From Streptomyces geranii (lineage in GTDB: Bacteria > Actinomycetota > Actinomycetes > Streptomycetales > Streptomycetaceae): a stretch of DNA of 45,287 nt. Below the pieces are notes generated by a model, which saw only the letters and a program-made list of their open reading frames with translations, did not search any database and was not told the origin of the DNA. The position numbers and the translations under genes are program-made. The DNA lies in assembly GCF_002954775.1 (NCBI RefSeq), contig NZ_KZ672953.1, positions 96,101 to 141,387 of the forward strand. Direction: 5' to 3'. Below, piece after piece: positions 1-8,052 of this stretch (positions are counted from its first letter, which is position 1; the number at the start of each line of letters is the position of its first letter).

Positions 1-42
1 TCACCGGCTCCGGGGCGCTATACTCCCGCCCCTCCACGGTTT

Positions 43-72
43 GGGGGGGCGCCCCCCCCCCCCCCCCCCCCC
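43..72. repeat. Low-complexity G/C tract with perfect GC inverted repeat
   Basis: Seven G at 43-49, CG, then a run of 21 C at 52-72. The G run, central CGC and first C residues form a perfect GC palindrome. It lies upstream of the first gene. It may be a stem of the gene or repeat to the left, or a polymerase or assembly artefact, because such long C runs are unusual even in Streptomyces. No gene is supported in bases 1-152. Confidence 0.6.
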
Positions 73-152
73 ACCACCGCCTTGTCCGCATACGTTCGTC
101 CCGCTGCGAGCCGCCGGGTCAACGGCGGCTCCCCATACGGGAGATCGGGGGT

Positions 153-1883
153 GTGCTCGTGCGCATCGGACTGCTGACGGAGGGTGGCTATCCGTATGTG
201 AGCGGTGACGCCAGACTCTGGTGCGACCGGCTCGTACGCGGACTCGGTGGCCATGAGTTCGACATATACGCGCTCAGCCGCAGCGAGCGGCAGGAGGACG
301 AGGGCTGGATCGAGCTGCCGCCGCAGGTCAGCCGGGTCCGGACCGCTCCGCTCTGGACGGCCGAGGACGACGGGGTGGCATACGGCCGCCGCGCGCGCCG
401 CCGGTTCGCCGAGTGCTTCGGCGAGTTGGCGGCAGCGCTGTGTACCGGGCCCGACACGGGGAACGCGCCGGACGGACCGGACGCGTCCACCACTGAGGCG
501 GACCGTTTCGGCAACGCGCTGTACGGCCTCGCCGAACTCGCCCGCGACGAGGGCGGGCTGGTCGGCGCGCTCCGCTCGGAAGCCGCCGTGAGCGCCCTGG
601 AGCGCGCCTGCCGTGCGCCGGGCGCGCTGGGAGCGGCGCGCGAGGCGCGCGTCCCGGAGCTGCTCACCGTCGCCGCACAACTGGAACGCGCCCTGCGCCC
701 CCTCTCGCTCGACTGGTACGAGGACGACGGCCTCGGCTCGGTCGACCTGTGCCACGCGGCGGCCGGTGGCCCGGCGGCGCTCCCCGGACTGCTCGCCCGC
801 CACTTCTCCGGCGTCCCCCTGCTGGTCACCGAGTACGGGGTCCCGCTGCGGGCGCACTACCTCGCCTCGGGCGCCGACGACAGCGCCCCGGCCGTACGTG
901 CCCTGCTCGCGGCCTTCCACGGCGGGCTCGCCTCGGAGGTCTACCGGCGGGCCACGCTCGTCACCCACGGCAACACGCACACCCGCCGCTGGCAGGAGAG
1001 ATGCGGGGCCGACCGGGAGAAGCTGCGGACCGTGTACCCCGGCATGGACGCGTCCCACTTCGCGGAGGTGGGCGAGTCGCCGGGGACCGCGGATCCCGAC
1101 ACGCTGATCTGGGTCGGCCGGATCGAGCCCGCCAAGGACCTGGTGTCCCTGCTGCACGCCTTCGCGGAGATCCGCAAGGAGCAGCCGAAGACCCGGCTGC
1201 GCGTCATCGGCGCGGCCACGGGAGCCGAGAGCGAGGCGTACCTCGGCCACTGCCGGGCGCTGGCCGCGCAGCTCTTCCCCGACGAGGCCGAGGGCATCCA
1301 CGCCGTCGGCGACAACCCGGTGTCGTTCGAGGAGATCGGCGGCCCGGACGCACCGACGCTCGCGGAGGCCTACGCGGCGGGCGGGATCGTCGTCCTGTCC
1401 AGCGTGGTCGAGGGCTTCCCGATCAGCCTCGTCGAGGCCATGTTCTGCGGCCGGGCGACCGTGTCGACCGACGTGGGCGCGGTGGTCGAGATCGTCGGCG
1501 GTACGGGGCTCGTGGTGCCGCCGCGCAACCCGAAGGCGCTCGCGGAGGCGTGCGTGGCGCTGCTGCAGGACCCGGAGCGCCGTGAGCGCCTTGGCGCCGC
1601 CGCACGCGCCCGTGCCCTCGAACTGTTCACCGTCGAGCAGAACATCGCGGCATTTCACGGCATTTACCTGGAGGTCGTCTCGCGCAGCCCCGTCGACAAG
1701 GTGGTCCTCGACGGCACCGGGGAACCGCTCCCGTTCGCCGTCCCCGCGGAGGCCCACGTCGCCGGCCGCTGGACGCGGGGCGGCATAGGCGTGGTGGCCC
1801 GGGGCGGGCCCAGCTGGGCGACAGGACGCGCATCCGCACCGGTACAGGCGACCCCCGTACCGGCCGGGGAGGGCGCGCGATGA
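153..1883 (+). CDS. GT4-family glycosyltransferase with DUF3492 N-terminus (PelF-like)
   Basis: A 576-residue cytoplasmic glycosyltransferase. The N-terminus (IGLLTEGGYPYVSGDARLW) is typical of the DUF3492 domain found in PelF and related GT4 enzymes that polymerise aminosugar-containing exopolysaccharides from UDP-sugars. The C-terminal half has the GT-B donor-binding domain: WVGRIEPAKD near residue 325, and the EX7E motif in EGFPISLVEAM near residue 420. There is no signal peptide or membrane segment, so a membrane partner is needed for export. Starts at GTG 153 or GTG 159 are both possible after a weak GGGAG-like site. Its stop overlaps the next start (ATGA), so it is translationally coupled to the membrane protein downstream. 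Family is confident; substrate is inferred only. Confidence 0.85.
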   Translation: MLVRIGLLTEGGYPYVSGDARLWCDRLVRGLGGHEFDIYALSRSERQEDEGWIELPPQVSRVRTAPLWTAEDDGVAYGRRARRRFAECFGELAAALCTGPDTGNAPDGPDASTTEADRFGNALYGLAELARDEGGLVGALRSEAAVSALERACRAPGALGAAREARVPELLTVAAQLERALRPLSLDWYEDDGLGSVDLCHAAAGGPAALPGLLARHFSGVPLLVTEYGVPLRAHYLASGADDSAPAVRALLAAFHGGLASEVYRRATLVTHGNTHTRRWQERCGADREKLRTVYPGMDASHFAEVGESPGTADPDTLIWVGRIEPAKDLVSLLHAFAEIRKEQPKTRLRVIGAATGAESEAYLGHCRALAAQLFPDEAEGIHAVGDNPVSFEEIGGPDAPTLAEAYAAGGIVVLSSVVEGFPISLVEAMFCGRATVSTDVGAVVEIVGGTGLVVPPRNPKALAEACVALLQDPERRERLGAAARARALELFTVEQNIAAFHGIYLEVVSRSPVDKVVLDGTGEPLPFAVPAEAHVAGRWTRGGIGVVARGGPSWATGRASAPVQATPVPAGEGAR

Positions 1884-3229
1884 GCGAGCTGGGATCACTG
1901 GACCGCCCCGGGACACCGGACAGCCCCGGCGCCTGGGACGAGAACGCGGAGGACTGGCTCATGGGAGCCGTGGAGACGGAGGAGACGGAAAGGACGGAGG
2001 AGGCAGAGGGGACGGCAAGGGCGGCCGGGGCAGCGGAGACGACGGCGTCGGCGGCAGCGTCAGCGGAGGTACGCGACACGCCGACGCGGGCCCGGTCGGC
2101 CGCTCCCACCACCACCCGTACCGCGCGCCGGGGCACCGCGGACCCCGTGAAGGCCCTCATGCACCGGCACCGCGAGCTGTGCGAGCGAGCGGTGGACCCG
2201 CTGGAGATCGCCGCGGGACTGGAGGCCTACGGCGTCACCGACCGGACGGCCGCCCGCTTCCGCCACCGGGACGTCTTCTCCCTGGCCGAGGAGATGTACG
2301 CCCGCGTCTCCCGGGACACCGAAACGGCACCGCGCCCCGCCCCGCCGACCGCGTCCGGCGTACGGGCCGACTGGGTCCTGCTCTCGCTGCTGCCGGGCGC
2401 CCTGTGCGCGGCGACGGTGACGGGCCTGAACCTCACCCAGGGGCGCGTCCGGCTCGCCGTGGCGACCCTGGGCGCCCTGGCCGTCACGCTGGCCGTACGC
2501 GCCGCCCTCGGCCGGGGACCACTGAGCCCCAGGTCCCACCCGGCGCCCCCCGGCAGCTACGCGAGCCACACCCCGACCACCACGCGCGCGTGGACCTACT
2601 GGCTCCTCGCGTACGCCCTCCTCGGCGACGGCCTGCTCACCCTCGGGCTGACGGGCGGCCTCGACAGCATCACCACCGCCGCCCGCGACCTGTCCACCGC
2701 CCCCGTGCTGGCCCTCACCCTGGCCTGCGCGCCGGCGGCCTGGTGCGCCCACCTGTTCACGGGCCGGGCCCGGCGCAAACTGACCGCCAGCCGAGGCCTC
2801 GCGGACTTCACCGCGGCCGTGAAACCCCTCCTCCTGGGCACCTTCGCCCTGTTCCTGTGCACCCTGACGGCCCTCGTGGCCGCCTGCGGCACGGTCCTGC
2901 ACGAACCGGCCGCCTACACCACGACCGTCACCCTGGGCGCCCTCCTCCTCCTGGCCCGCCTTCTCACGGCCCACGGCTTCACCCACGCCCCGGCGGTACT
3001 CCTTGGCGCGGCAGCGGCCACGGAGGCAGCCGCCCTGGCCACCGCCTTCGCGTCCCGCCTCCCCGGCTGCGCCTTCTTGGCCGTCCCCGTGGACACGGTC
3101 GTGGCCGCCTGGGGTCCGGCGGCCGTCTCGGCGGTGGCCTGCGGAGGGGCCGCCCTGCTCCTCCTGCTGCACGCGACCCGCACGCTGACCAGGGCGTCGG
3201 CGCACGCGACGCCGGGTGAGCCCGGATGA
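1880..3229 (+). CDS. Polytopic membrane protein, possible polysaccharide export partner
   Basis: 449 residues. The first ~155 residues are hydrophilic: an acidic Glu/Thr/Ala-rich stretch to about residue 60, then a charged segment with DRTAARFRHRDVFSLAEEMY, a sequence type I recall from other Streptomyces membrane proteins. About eight hydrophobic helices follow between residues 155 and 440. The start ATG overlaps the glycosyltransferase stop by four bases, so the two products are probably made together. The size is close to the PelG flippase, but the predicted helix number (8) is lower than in MOP flippases (12), so I do not assign that function. A role in secretion or anchoring of the glycan is a context inference. 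Confidence 0.8.
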   Translation: MSELGSLDRPGTPDSPGAWDENAEDWLMGAVETEETERTEEAEGTARAAGAAETTASAAASAEVRDTPTRARSAAPTTTRTARRGTADPVKALMHRHRELCERAVDPLEIAAGLEAYGVTDRTAARFRHRDVFSLAEEMYARVSRDTETAPRPAPPTASGVRADWVLLSLLPGALCAATVTGLNLTQGRVRLAVATLGALAVTLAVRAALGRGPLSPRSHPAPPGSYASHTPTTTRAWTYWLLAYALLGDGLLTLGLTGGLDSITTAARDLSTAPVLALTLACAPAAWCAHLFTGRARRKLTASRGLADFTAAVKPLLLGTFALFLCTLTALVAACGTVLHEPAAYTTTVTLGALLLLARLLTAHGFTHAPAVLLGAAAATEAAALATAFASRLPGCAFLAVPVDTVVAAWGPAAVSAVACGGAALLLLLHATRTLTRASAHATPGEPG

Positions 3230-3323
3230 CGCCCCGCTCCACGACCACGGCAGGTGACCGATCCCGCAGCACCGCACGACCCCCCATCACGAACGCACCC
3301 GCAACCCCAGAAGGAGCACACCG

Positions 3324-3377
3324 ATGATCACCTCCCGACCCGGAGCCGGAGATTCCGCCGAGGGAGTCGTCCGATGA
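3324..3377 (+). CDS. Possible 17-codon leader ORF coupled to the epimerase
   Basis: ATG at 3324 is preceded by AGAAGGAG with ideal spacing, the strongest ribosome-binding site in this cluster. The frame reads 17 codons (MITSRPGAGD...VVR) and stops in ATGA, whose ATG at 3374 is the epimerase start. The epimerase itself has no good ribosome-binding site, so translation may reach it by coupling through this mini-ORF. Known Cys or regulatory leader peptides were considered, but the sequence has no diagnostic codon run. It could be a chance frame, though the RBS and overlap argue against that. Confidence 0.45.
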   Translation: MITSRPGAGDSAEGVVR

Positions 3378-4333
3378 GGGTTCTGCTGATCGGAGCCAAC
3401 GGCTATCTCGGCCGCTTCGTCGCCGACCGACTGCTCGCCGACCCGGCCGTGCAGCTCACCGCCCTCGGCCGAGGCGACGACGCCGACGTCCGTTTCGACC
3501 TCGCGTCCGGCAGCCCCGGAGCACTCACCCGCTTCCTGGACGCCGTCCACCCCGGAGTCGTCGTCAACTGCGCGGGCGCCACCCGCGGCGGTGCCCGCGA
3601 ACTCACCCGCCACAACACCGTCGCCGTCGCCACCGTCTGCGAGGCCCTGCGGCGCAGCGGCTGCGGTGCCCGGCTGGTCCAGCTCGGCTGCGGCGCCGAG
3701 TACGGCCCCAGCCAGCCCGGTTCCTCCACGGCCGAGGACGCGGTGCCCCGCCCCGGCGGCCCGTACGGCGTCAGCAAGCTCGCCGCCACCGAACTGGTGC
3801 TCGGCTCCGGCCTCGACGCCGTCGTCCTGCGGGTCTTCTCACCCGCCGGGCCCGGCACCCCCGCCGGCTCCCCGCTCGGCCGTCTCGCCGAGGCGATGCG
3901 CCGGGCGATGCAGTCGGGCGACGGCGAGCTGAAGCTCGGCGGCCTCGGCGCGCAGCGCGACTTCATCGACGTACGGGACGTGGCCCGTGCCGTCCACGCC
4001 GCCTCTCTCTCGGCCGCGCAGGGCGTCATCAACATCGGTTCAGGGCGCGCCGTGCGGCTGCGCGACGCCGCCTCTGTCCTCGCCCGCGTCGCCGGATACG
4101 GCGGCGCGCTGCACGAACTCGACGGCCCGCCCGGCCCCTTGCGGGCGACCATCGGCCACCCCCGCCCCGACCCGGACCACGCGGGCCCGGTCGCGTACCC
4201 GTACCCGGACGGCTGCGGCAGCTGGCAGCAGGCCGATGTCCGCACCGCCCGCGACCGGCTCGGCTGGCGCCCCCGGATCAATCTGGAGGAGTCCCTCGCC
4301 GACATCTGGATGGAGGCGGCGTGCCGCATCTGA
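3374..4333 (+). CDS. NAD-dependent nucleotide-sugar epimerase/dehydratase (extended SDR)
   Basis: 319 residues. The Rossmann motif GANGYLG (residues 7-13) follows the initial strand directly, which fixes the start at ATG 3374; an open frame continues 40 codons upstream but is non-homologous in character. The catalytic YxxxK is present as Y131-GVS-K135, with a CGAEYG strand before it. QRDFIDVRDVARA and NIGSG are typical of UDP-sugar epimerases and dehydratases. It probably acts on a UDP- or dTDP-sugar in the cytosol. Placement between a PelF-like transferase and a spherulin-4 protein suggests it supplies the sugar donor, perhaps by C4 epimerisation of UDP-GlcNAc/Glc. The 3' end overlaps the next gene by 13 bases. 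Confidence 0.85.
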   Translation: MRVLLIGANGYLGRFVADRLLADPAVQLTALGRGDDADVRFDLASGSPGALTRFLDAVHPGVVVNCAGATRGGARELTRHNTVAVATVCEALRRSGCGARLVQLGCGAEYGPSQPGSSTAEDAVPRPGGPYGVSKLAATELVLGSGLDAVVLRVFSPAGPGTPAGSPLGRLAEAMRRAMQSGDGELKLGGLGAQRDFIDVRDVARAVHAASLSAAQGVINIGSGRAVRLRDAASVLARVAGYGGALHELDGPPGPLRATIGHPRPDPDHAGPVAYPYPDGCGSWQQADVRTARDRLGWRPRINLEESLADIWMEAACRI

Positions 4334-5070
4334 CCAGCGCCCGGGCGGGCACCGCGAGCACCGGTGTCCGTACCGGCTTCGGCGTCCCGGGCTTCGCGCA
4401 CCCCCTGCTCGCCCCGGCCGAGTGGGGCGGGCTCACCCGCCCGGGCACGCCCCTGCACTGGGTCGTCCTCAATGTCGCCGACGGCCCGGGCAGCCGCCCC
4501 GACCCGCACTGTCTGGAGGCCGCGGGCCGGCTGCGCAACGCGGGCGTCCGCGTCCTCGGCCACCTCGACACGGCCCACGGGGCCCGCACGCACGGGGAAC
4601 TCGCCGCCGAGGCGCGGCGCTACCGCGACTGGTACAAGGCCGACGGCTTCCTCCTGGACCGCTGCCCGACCGACCGCACCGCCCTCCCAGCGCTCGCCCG
4701 CACGACCGACATGCTCCGCGCGGCGGACGACGGCACGCACCTCGTCCTTGGCCACGGCACCCACCCGCACCCGGACTACCTGGACCACGGCGACCAACTC
4801 GTCACCTTCTCGGGCCACTGGAGCGACTACCGCTGGTCGCAGGTGGCCGAGTGGACCGCGGAGCATCCGCCCGAGCGGTTCTGCCACTTCGTGCACGGAC
4901 TGCCGCACGGTCATCTCGAAGAGGCGCTGCGCGTCGCCCGCTGGCAGGGCGCCGCCACGATCTACTTCACCGACCGCACGGACCGCGGTGGCCGCACCGA
5001 CCCGTGGGAGACCATGCCCGGCTACTGGGACGACATCGTCTCGCGCCTCGGAACGGGTGTCTCGGAATGA
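4321..5070 (+). CDS. Spherulation-specific family 4 (spherulin-4, GH135-like) protein
   Basis: 249 residues forming a predicted TIM-barrel. Family landmarks are present in order: VPGFAHP (22-28), WVVLNVADGPG (47-57), VLGHLDTAHG (78-87), WYKADGFLLDR (104-114), LVLGHGT (141-147), and ATIYFTD near residue 218. Spherulin-4 proteins include the fungal Sph3 (GH135), which cuts alpha-1,4-linked GalNAc polymers. In the usual family pattern the DGFF strand ends in Asp-Glu and a later strand ends in Phe-Glu. Here these read D113-R114 and F163-S164, so catalysis may be altered or lost. No signal peptide is visible. It starts at GTG 4321 inside the epimerase gene, so it belongs to the same operon. Confidence 0.8.
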   Translation: MPHLTSARAGTASTGVRTGFGVPGFAHPLLAPAEWGGLTRPGTPLHWVVLNVADGPGSRPDPHCLEAAGRLRNAGVRVLGHLDTAHGARTHGELAAEARRYRDWYKADGFLLDRCPTDRTALPALARTTDMLRAADDGTHLVLGHGTHPHPDYLDHGDQLVTFSGHWSDYRWSQVAEWTAEHPPERFCHFVHGLPHGHLEEALRVARWQGAATIYFTDRTDRGGRTDPWETMPGYWDDIVSRLGTGVSE

Positions 5071-5089
5071 AGAAGGGCGTGGCAGTGTT
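5064..5089 (+). promoter_or_regulatory. Sigma-R promoter of moeZ
   Basis: GGAAT at 5064-5068, exactly 18 bases, then GTT at 5087-5089. This is the consensus of the Streptomyces disulfide-stress factor SigR (GGAAT-N18-GTT). Transcription would start near 5095-5097, about 38 bases before the GTG of moeZ. The site overlaps the stop codon of the spherulin-4 gene. From memory, the S. coelicolor orthologue (moeB) belongs to the SigR regulon. Confidence 0.8.
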
Positions 5090-5133
5090 ACGGGGAGAAC
5101 AACTGTAGTGATTGACCGACCAACGGAGTCCCC

Positions 5134-6312
5134 GTGTCGCTGCCACCCCTGGTCGAGCCCGCTGGCGAGCTCACCGTAGACGAGGTCCGCAGGTACTCCC
5201 GCCACCTGATCATCCCGGATGTCGGGATGGACGGGCAGAAGCGGCTGAAGAACGCCAAGGTGCTCTGTGTGGGCGCCGGCGGCCTGGGCTCGCCGGCGCT
5301 GATGTACCTGGCCGCGGCGGGCGTGGGCACGCTCGGCATCGTGGAGTTCGACGAGGTCGACGAGTCGAACCTGCAGCGCCAGATCATCCACAGCCAGGCG
5401 GACATCGGCCGCTCCAAGGCCCAGTCCGCCCGTGACTCGGTGCTGGGCATCAACCCGTACGTCAACGTCGTCCTTCACGAGGAGCGGCTCGAAGCCGAGA
5501 ACGTGAAGGAGATCTTCAGCCAGTACGACCTGATCGTCGACGGCACGGACAACTTCGCGACCCGCTACCTGGTCAACGACGCGGCCGTACTGCTGAACAA
5601 GCCGTACGTCTGGGGCTCGATCTACCGCTTCGACGGCCAGGCCTCCGTCTTCTGGTCCGAGCACGGCCCCTGCTACCGCTGCCTCTACCCCGAGCCCCCG
5701 CCGCCGGGCATGGTCCCCTCCTGCGCCGAGGGCGGCGTCCTGGGCGTGCTGTGCGCGTCCATCGGCTCCATCCAGGTCAACGAGGCCATCAAGCTCCTCG
5801 CGGGCATCGGCGAGCCCCTCGTCGGCCGCCTGATGATCTACGACGCCCTGGAGATGCAGTACCGCCAGGTCAAGGTCCGCAAGGACCCCGACTGCGCGGT
5901 CTGCGGCGAGAACCCGACCGTCACCGAACTCATCGACTACGAGGCCTTCTGCGGCGTGGTGTCCGAGGAGGCCCAGGAGGCGGCGGCCGGCTCGACGATC
6001 ACTCCCAAGCAGCTCAAGGAGTGGATCGACGACGGCGAGAACATCGAGATCATCGACGTCCGCGAGATCAACGAGTACGAGATCGTCTCGATCCCCGGCG
6101 CCAAGCTGATCCCGAAGAACGAGTTCCTCATGGGCACCGCCCTGGCATCCCTCCCGCAGGACAAGAAGATCGTCCTGCACTGCAAGACGGGTGTCCGCAG
6201 CGCGGAGGTCCTCGCGGTCCTGAAGTCCGCCGGTTTCGCGGACGCGGTCCACGTCGGTGGCGGAGTGATCGGCTGGGTCAACCAGATCGAGCCGCACAAG
6301 CCGGTCTACTGA
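5134..6312 (+). CDS. moeZ: MoeZ: adenylyltransferase/sulfurtransferase for sulfur-carrier proteins
   Basis: 392 residues. The N-terminal MoeB/ThiF (E1-like) domain has the ATP-binding GAGGLG at 48-53 and two zinc-binding pairs, C180-x2-C183 and C254-x2-C257. A C-terminal rhodanese domain (about residues 285-390) carries the persulfide-forming loop CKTGVRS with Cys350. The enzyme adenylates the Gly-Gly tail of carriers such as MoaD and CysO and then transfers sulfur. In actinomycetes one MoeZ commonly serves several pathways (molybdopterin, cysteine, thioquinolobactin-like metabolites). GTG 5134 follows GGAG at a normal distance. A perfect sigma-R promoter lies just upstream, tying it to thiol stress. 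A convergent terminator follows. Confidence 0.95.
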   Translation: MSLPPLVEPAGELTVDEVRRYSRHLIIPDVGMDGQKRLKNAKVLCVGAGGLGSPALMYLAAAGVGTLGIVEFDEVDESNLQRQIIHSQADIGRSKAQSARDSVLGINPYVNVVLHEERLEAENVKEIFSQYDLIVDGTDNFATRYLVNDAAVLLNKPYVWGSIYRFDGQASVFWSEHGPCYRCLYPEPPPPGMVPSCAEGGVLGVLCASIGSIQVNEAIKLLAGIGEPLVGRLMIYDALEMQYRQVKVRKDPDCAVCGENPTVTELIDYEAFCGVVSEEAQEAAAGSTITPKQLKEWIDDGENIEIIDVREINEYEIVSIPGAKLIPKNEFLMGTALASLPQDKKIVLHCKTGVRSAEVLAVLKSAGFADAVHVGGGVIGWVNQIEPHKPVY

Positions 6313-6346
6313 CCAGCACATCACCCTCCTGTACGTCCTGTTCGGC

Positions 6347-6389
6347 CGGCGGGGGTCTCGCGCACCACAGGTGCCCGGGGCCCCCGCCG
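6347..6389. terminator. Bidirectional terminator between moeZ and the S33 peptidase
   Basis: Nine-base-pair GC stem, CGGCGGGGG at 6347-6355 with CCCCCGCCG at 6381-6389, enclosing an inner hairpin GCACC-ACA-GGTGC at 6362-6374. It lies between two convergent genes, with no T tract, as usual in Streptomyces. Confidence 0.7.
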
Positions 6390-6392
6390 CCG

Positions 6393-7937
6393 TCATGAAC
6401 AGACCTTGCCGTCCTTCGGTGCCGTCCCGTCCAGCAGATACGTGTTCACCGCGGAGTCGACACAGTCGCTCCCATTGCCGTACGCCCCGTGCCCCTCGCC
6501 CTTCCAGGTCAGCATCACGCCGACGCCCTTGCCCAGCTCGTCCGCCATCTTGCGCGCGCCCTCGTACGGCGTCGCCGGGTCCCCGGTGTTGCCGACCACC
6601 AGGACGGGCGCCGCGCCGGGCGCGCTGACCTCCGGGGTGTCGTACCGACCGGTCACCGGCCAGTCGTGACACCAGCCGGCCGTGTCCCAGCCCATGAAGT
6701 CCCCGAACACGGGCGAGATCTTCCGGAACTCGGGCAGTCGCGCCTTGGCCTGCGCGGCGGTCGGCCGCTGCTTGTCGTCCGAGCACGATATGACCCGTTG
6801 GGCATGGGTCGTCGTGCCGTAGTGGCCCGAGGCGTCACGGTCGTTGTAGGCGTCGGCGAGCGCCAGCAGGTCCGTTCCGTCGCCCTGTTCGGCCGCTTCG
6901 AGGGCGCTGGTCAGCGCCGGCCAGCTCTGCTCGCTGTACAGCGGGACGATGACGCCGGTGACGGCCAGGCCCTGGGTCAGCTTCCGCCCGGAGGAGGTGG
7001 ACAGCGGCTCGGCGTCGATCCCCTGGAGCAGGGCCGTGATCTTCCGCGACCCTTCCTCCGGGTCCTGGCCGGTCGACTTCAGGTAGTTGTCGAGGGCGCG
7101 CTGGAAGCCCCTGGCCTGGTTCTTCGCGTGTCCCACCATGTCGGCGGCCGGGTCGACCACGGCGTCGAGGATGAGGCGCCCCACGTTCTTCGGGAACAAG
7201 TGGGCGTACACACCGCCGAGTTCGGTGCCGTACGAGATGCCGAAGTAGTGCGTCTTCGTGTCGCCGAGGACCTGGCGCATCAGGTCCATGTCGCGGGCGG
7301 AGTCGGTCGTCGAGACATGCGCGATGAGGCTTCCGGCGGCCTTCTCGCAGCCCTTGCCGAAGTCGGCGGCGTCCTTGAAGTACGCCGTCTCCTCGGCCGC
7401 GTCGTCCGGCGTCGGGTCCACCGACTCGGCGGCCTGGATCTCCTTGTCGCTGCGGCAGCGCACGCCCTCGCTGGCGCCGACCCCGCGCGGGTCCCAGCTC
7501 ACCAGGTCGTAGCGCTCGCGGAGCGCGGAGACCGTGCCTGCGTACGAGGGCATCACGGAGAGGCCCGACTGGCCCGGTCCACCGAAGTTGAACAGCAGGG
7601 ACCCGATCCGGTCGCCCCCGGTGGACTTGGCGCGGATGAGCGCCAGGTCGATGGTCTCGCCTTCCGGTTTCGCGTAGTCCAGCGGTGCCTTGAGCGTCGC
7701 GCACTGCCAGTCGCTGCCCGGAGTGGGGGAGTCCGCCGTGCCCTTGCAGCGGCCCCAGTCGAGCTTCTGCGAGGTCAGCGAGGCGGGCAGTCCGGGCGAG
7801 GCCCGGGACGAGGACGTGGCCGACGAGGACGGGGTGGCGGCGCCCTTGTCGTCACCGCCGCCCGACGAGCCGCCGCTGCAGCCGGCGACCAGCAGCGCGG
7901 CGGCGGTCGCGGCCGTCCACCGTACGAAACGAGACAT
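6393..7937 (-). CDS. Secreted lipoprotein alpha/beta hydrolase, tripeptidyl-aminopeptidase type (S33)
   Basis: 514 residues. The start at 7937 is set by GGAG six bases upstream and gives a lipoprotein signal with lipobox LVAGC (Cys20), followed by a Gly/Ser linker. The alpha/beta hydrolase core has an oxyanion segment LLFNFGGPGQSG and the nucleophile in GISYG (Ser235). The C-terminal region VLVVGNTGDPATPYEGARKM carries the catalytic Asp, and the His lies in GHGAYG: the TAP-like C-terminal domain. Such enzymes (Streptomyces SlpD/SlpE, tripeptidyl aminopeptidases) remove short peptides from protein N-termini outside the cell. A paralogue of about the same length lies directly upstream on the same strand, so the pair arose by tandem duplication. 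Confidence 0.9.
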   Translation of the reverse strand: MSRFVRWTAATAAALLVAGCSGGSSGGGDDKGAATPSSSATSSSRASPGLPASLTSQKLDWGRCKGTADSPTPGSDWQCATLKAPLDYAKPEGETIDLALIRAKSTGGDRIGSLLFNFGGPGQSGLSVMPSYAGTVSALRERYDLVSWDPRGVGASEGVRCRSDKEIQAAESVDPTPDDAAEETAYFKDAADFGKGCEKAAGSLIAHVSTTDSARDMDLMRQVLGDTKTHYFGISYGTELGGVYAHLFPKNVGRLILDAVVDPAADMVGHAKNQARGFQRALDNYLKSTGQDPEEGSRKITALLQGIDAEPLSTSSGRKLTQGLAVTGVIVPLYSEQSWPALTSALEAAEQGDGTDLLALADAYNDRDASGHYGTTTHAQRVISCSDDKQRPTAAQAKARLPEFRKISPVFGDFMGWDTAGWCHDWPVTGRYDTPEVSAPGAAPVLVVGNTGDPATPYEGARKMADELGKGVGVMLTWKGEGHGAYGNGSDCVDSAVNTYLLDGTAPKDGKVCS

Positions 7938-8052
7938 CTGTACTCCCCCCTGCGTGCCGCCCGCTCGGATCTGCGGGTGGCGGTCCGGCCATAGTAGGCG
8001 GATCACGCCGAGGCCGTATCAGCCTGTGGATAACCTTCTGACCTGCACTTTT

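Noticed and set aside
3254..3373. Upstream in-frame extension of the epimerase (start near 3254)
   Set aside because: The Rossmann strand begins right after ATG 3374, and the extension is low-complexity and crosses the mini-ORF ribosome-binding site.
5067..5108. 13-codon ORF with a TTA (bldA) codon before moeZ
   Set aside because: It has no ribosome-binding site and coincides with the sigma-R promoter, whose GTT creates the TTA by chance.
3403..6786. 1127-codon minus-strand open frame, and similar long frames opposite the glycosyltransferase and UPF0182 genes
   Set aside because: They lie antisense to well-supported genes, have no recognisable domains, and are expected because stops are rare in this very high GC sequence.
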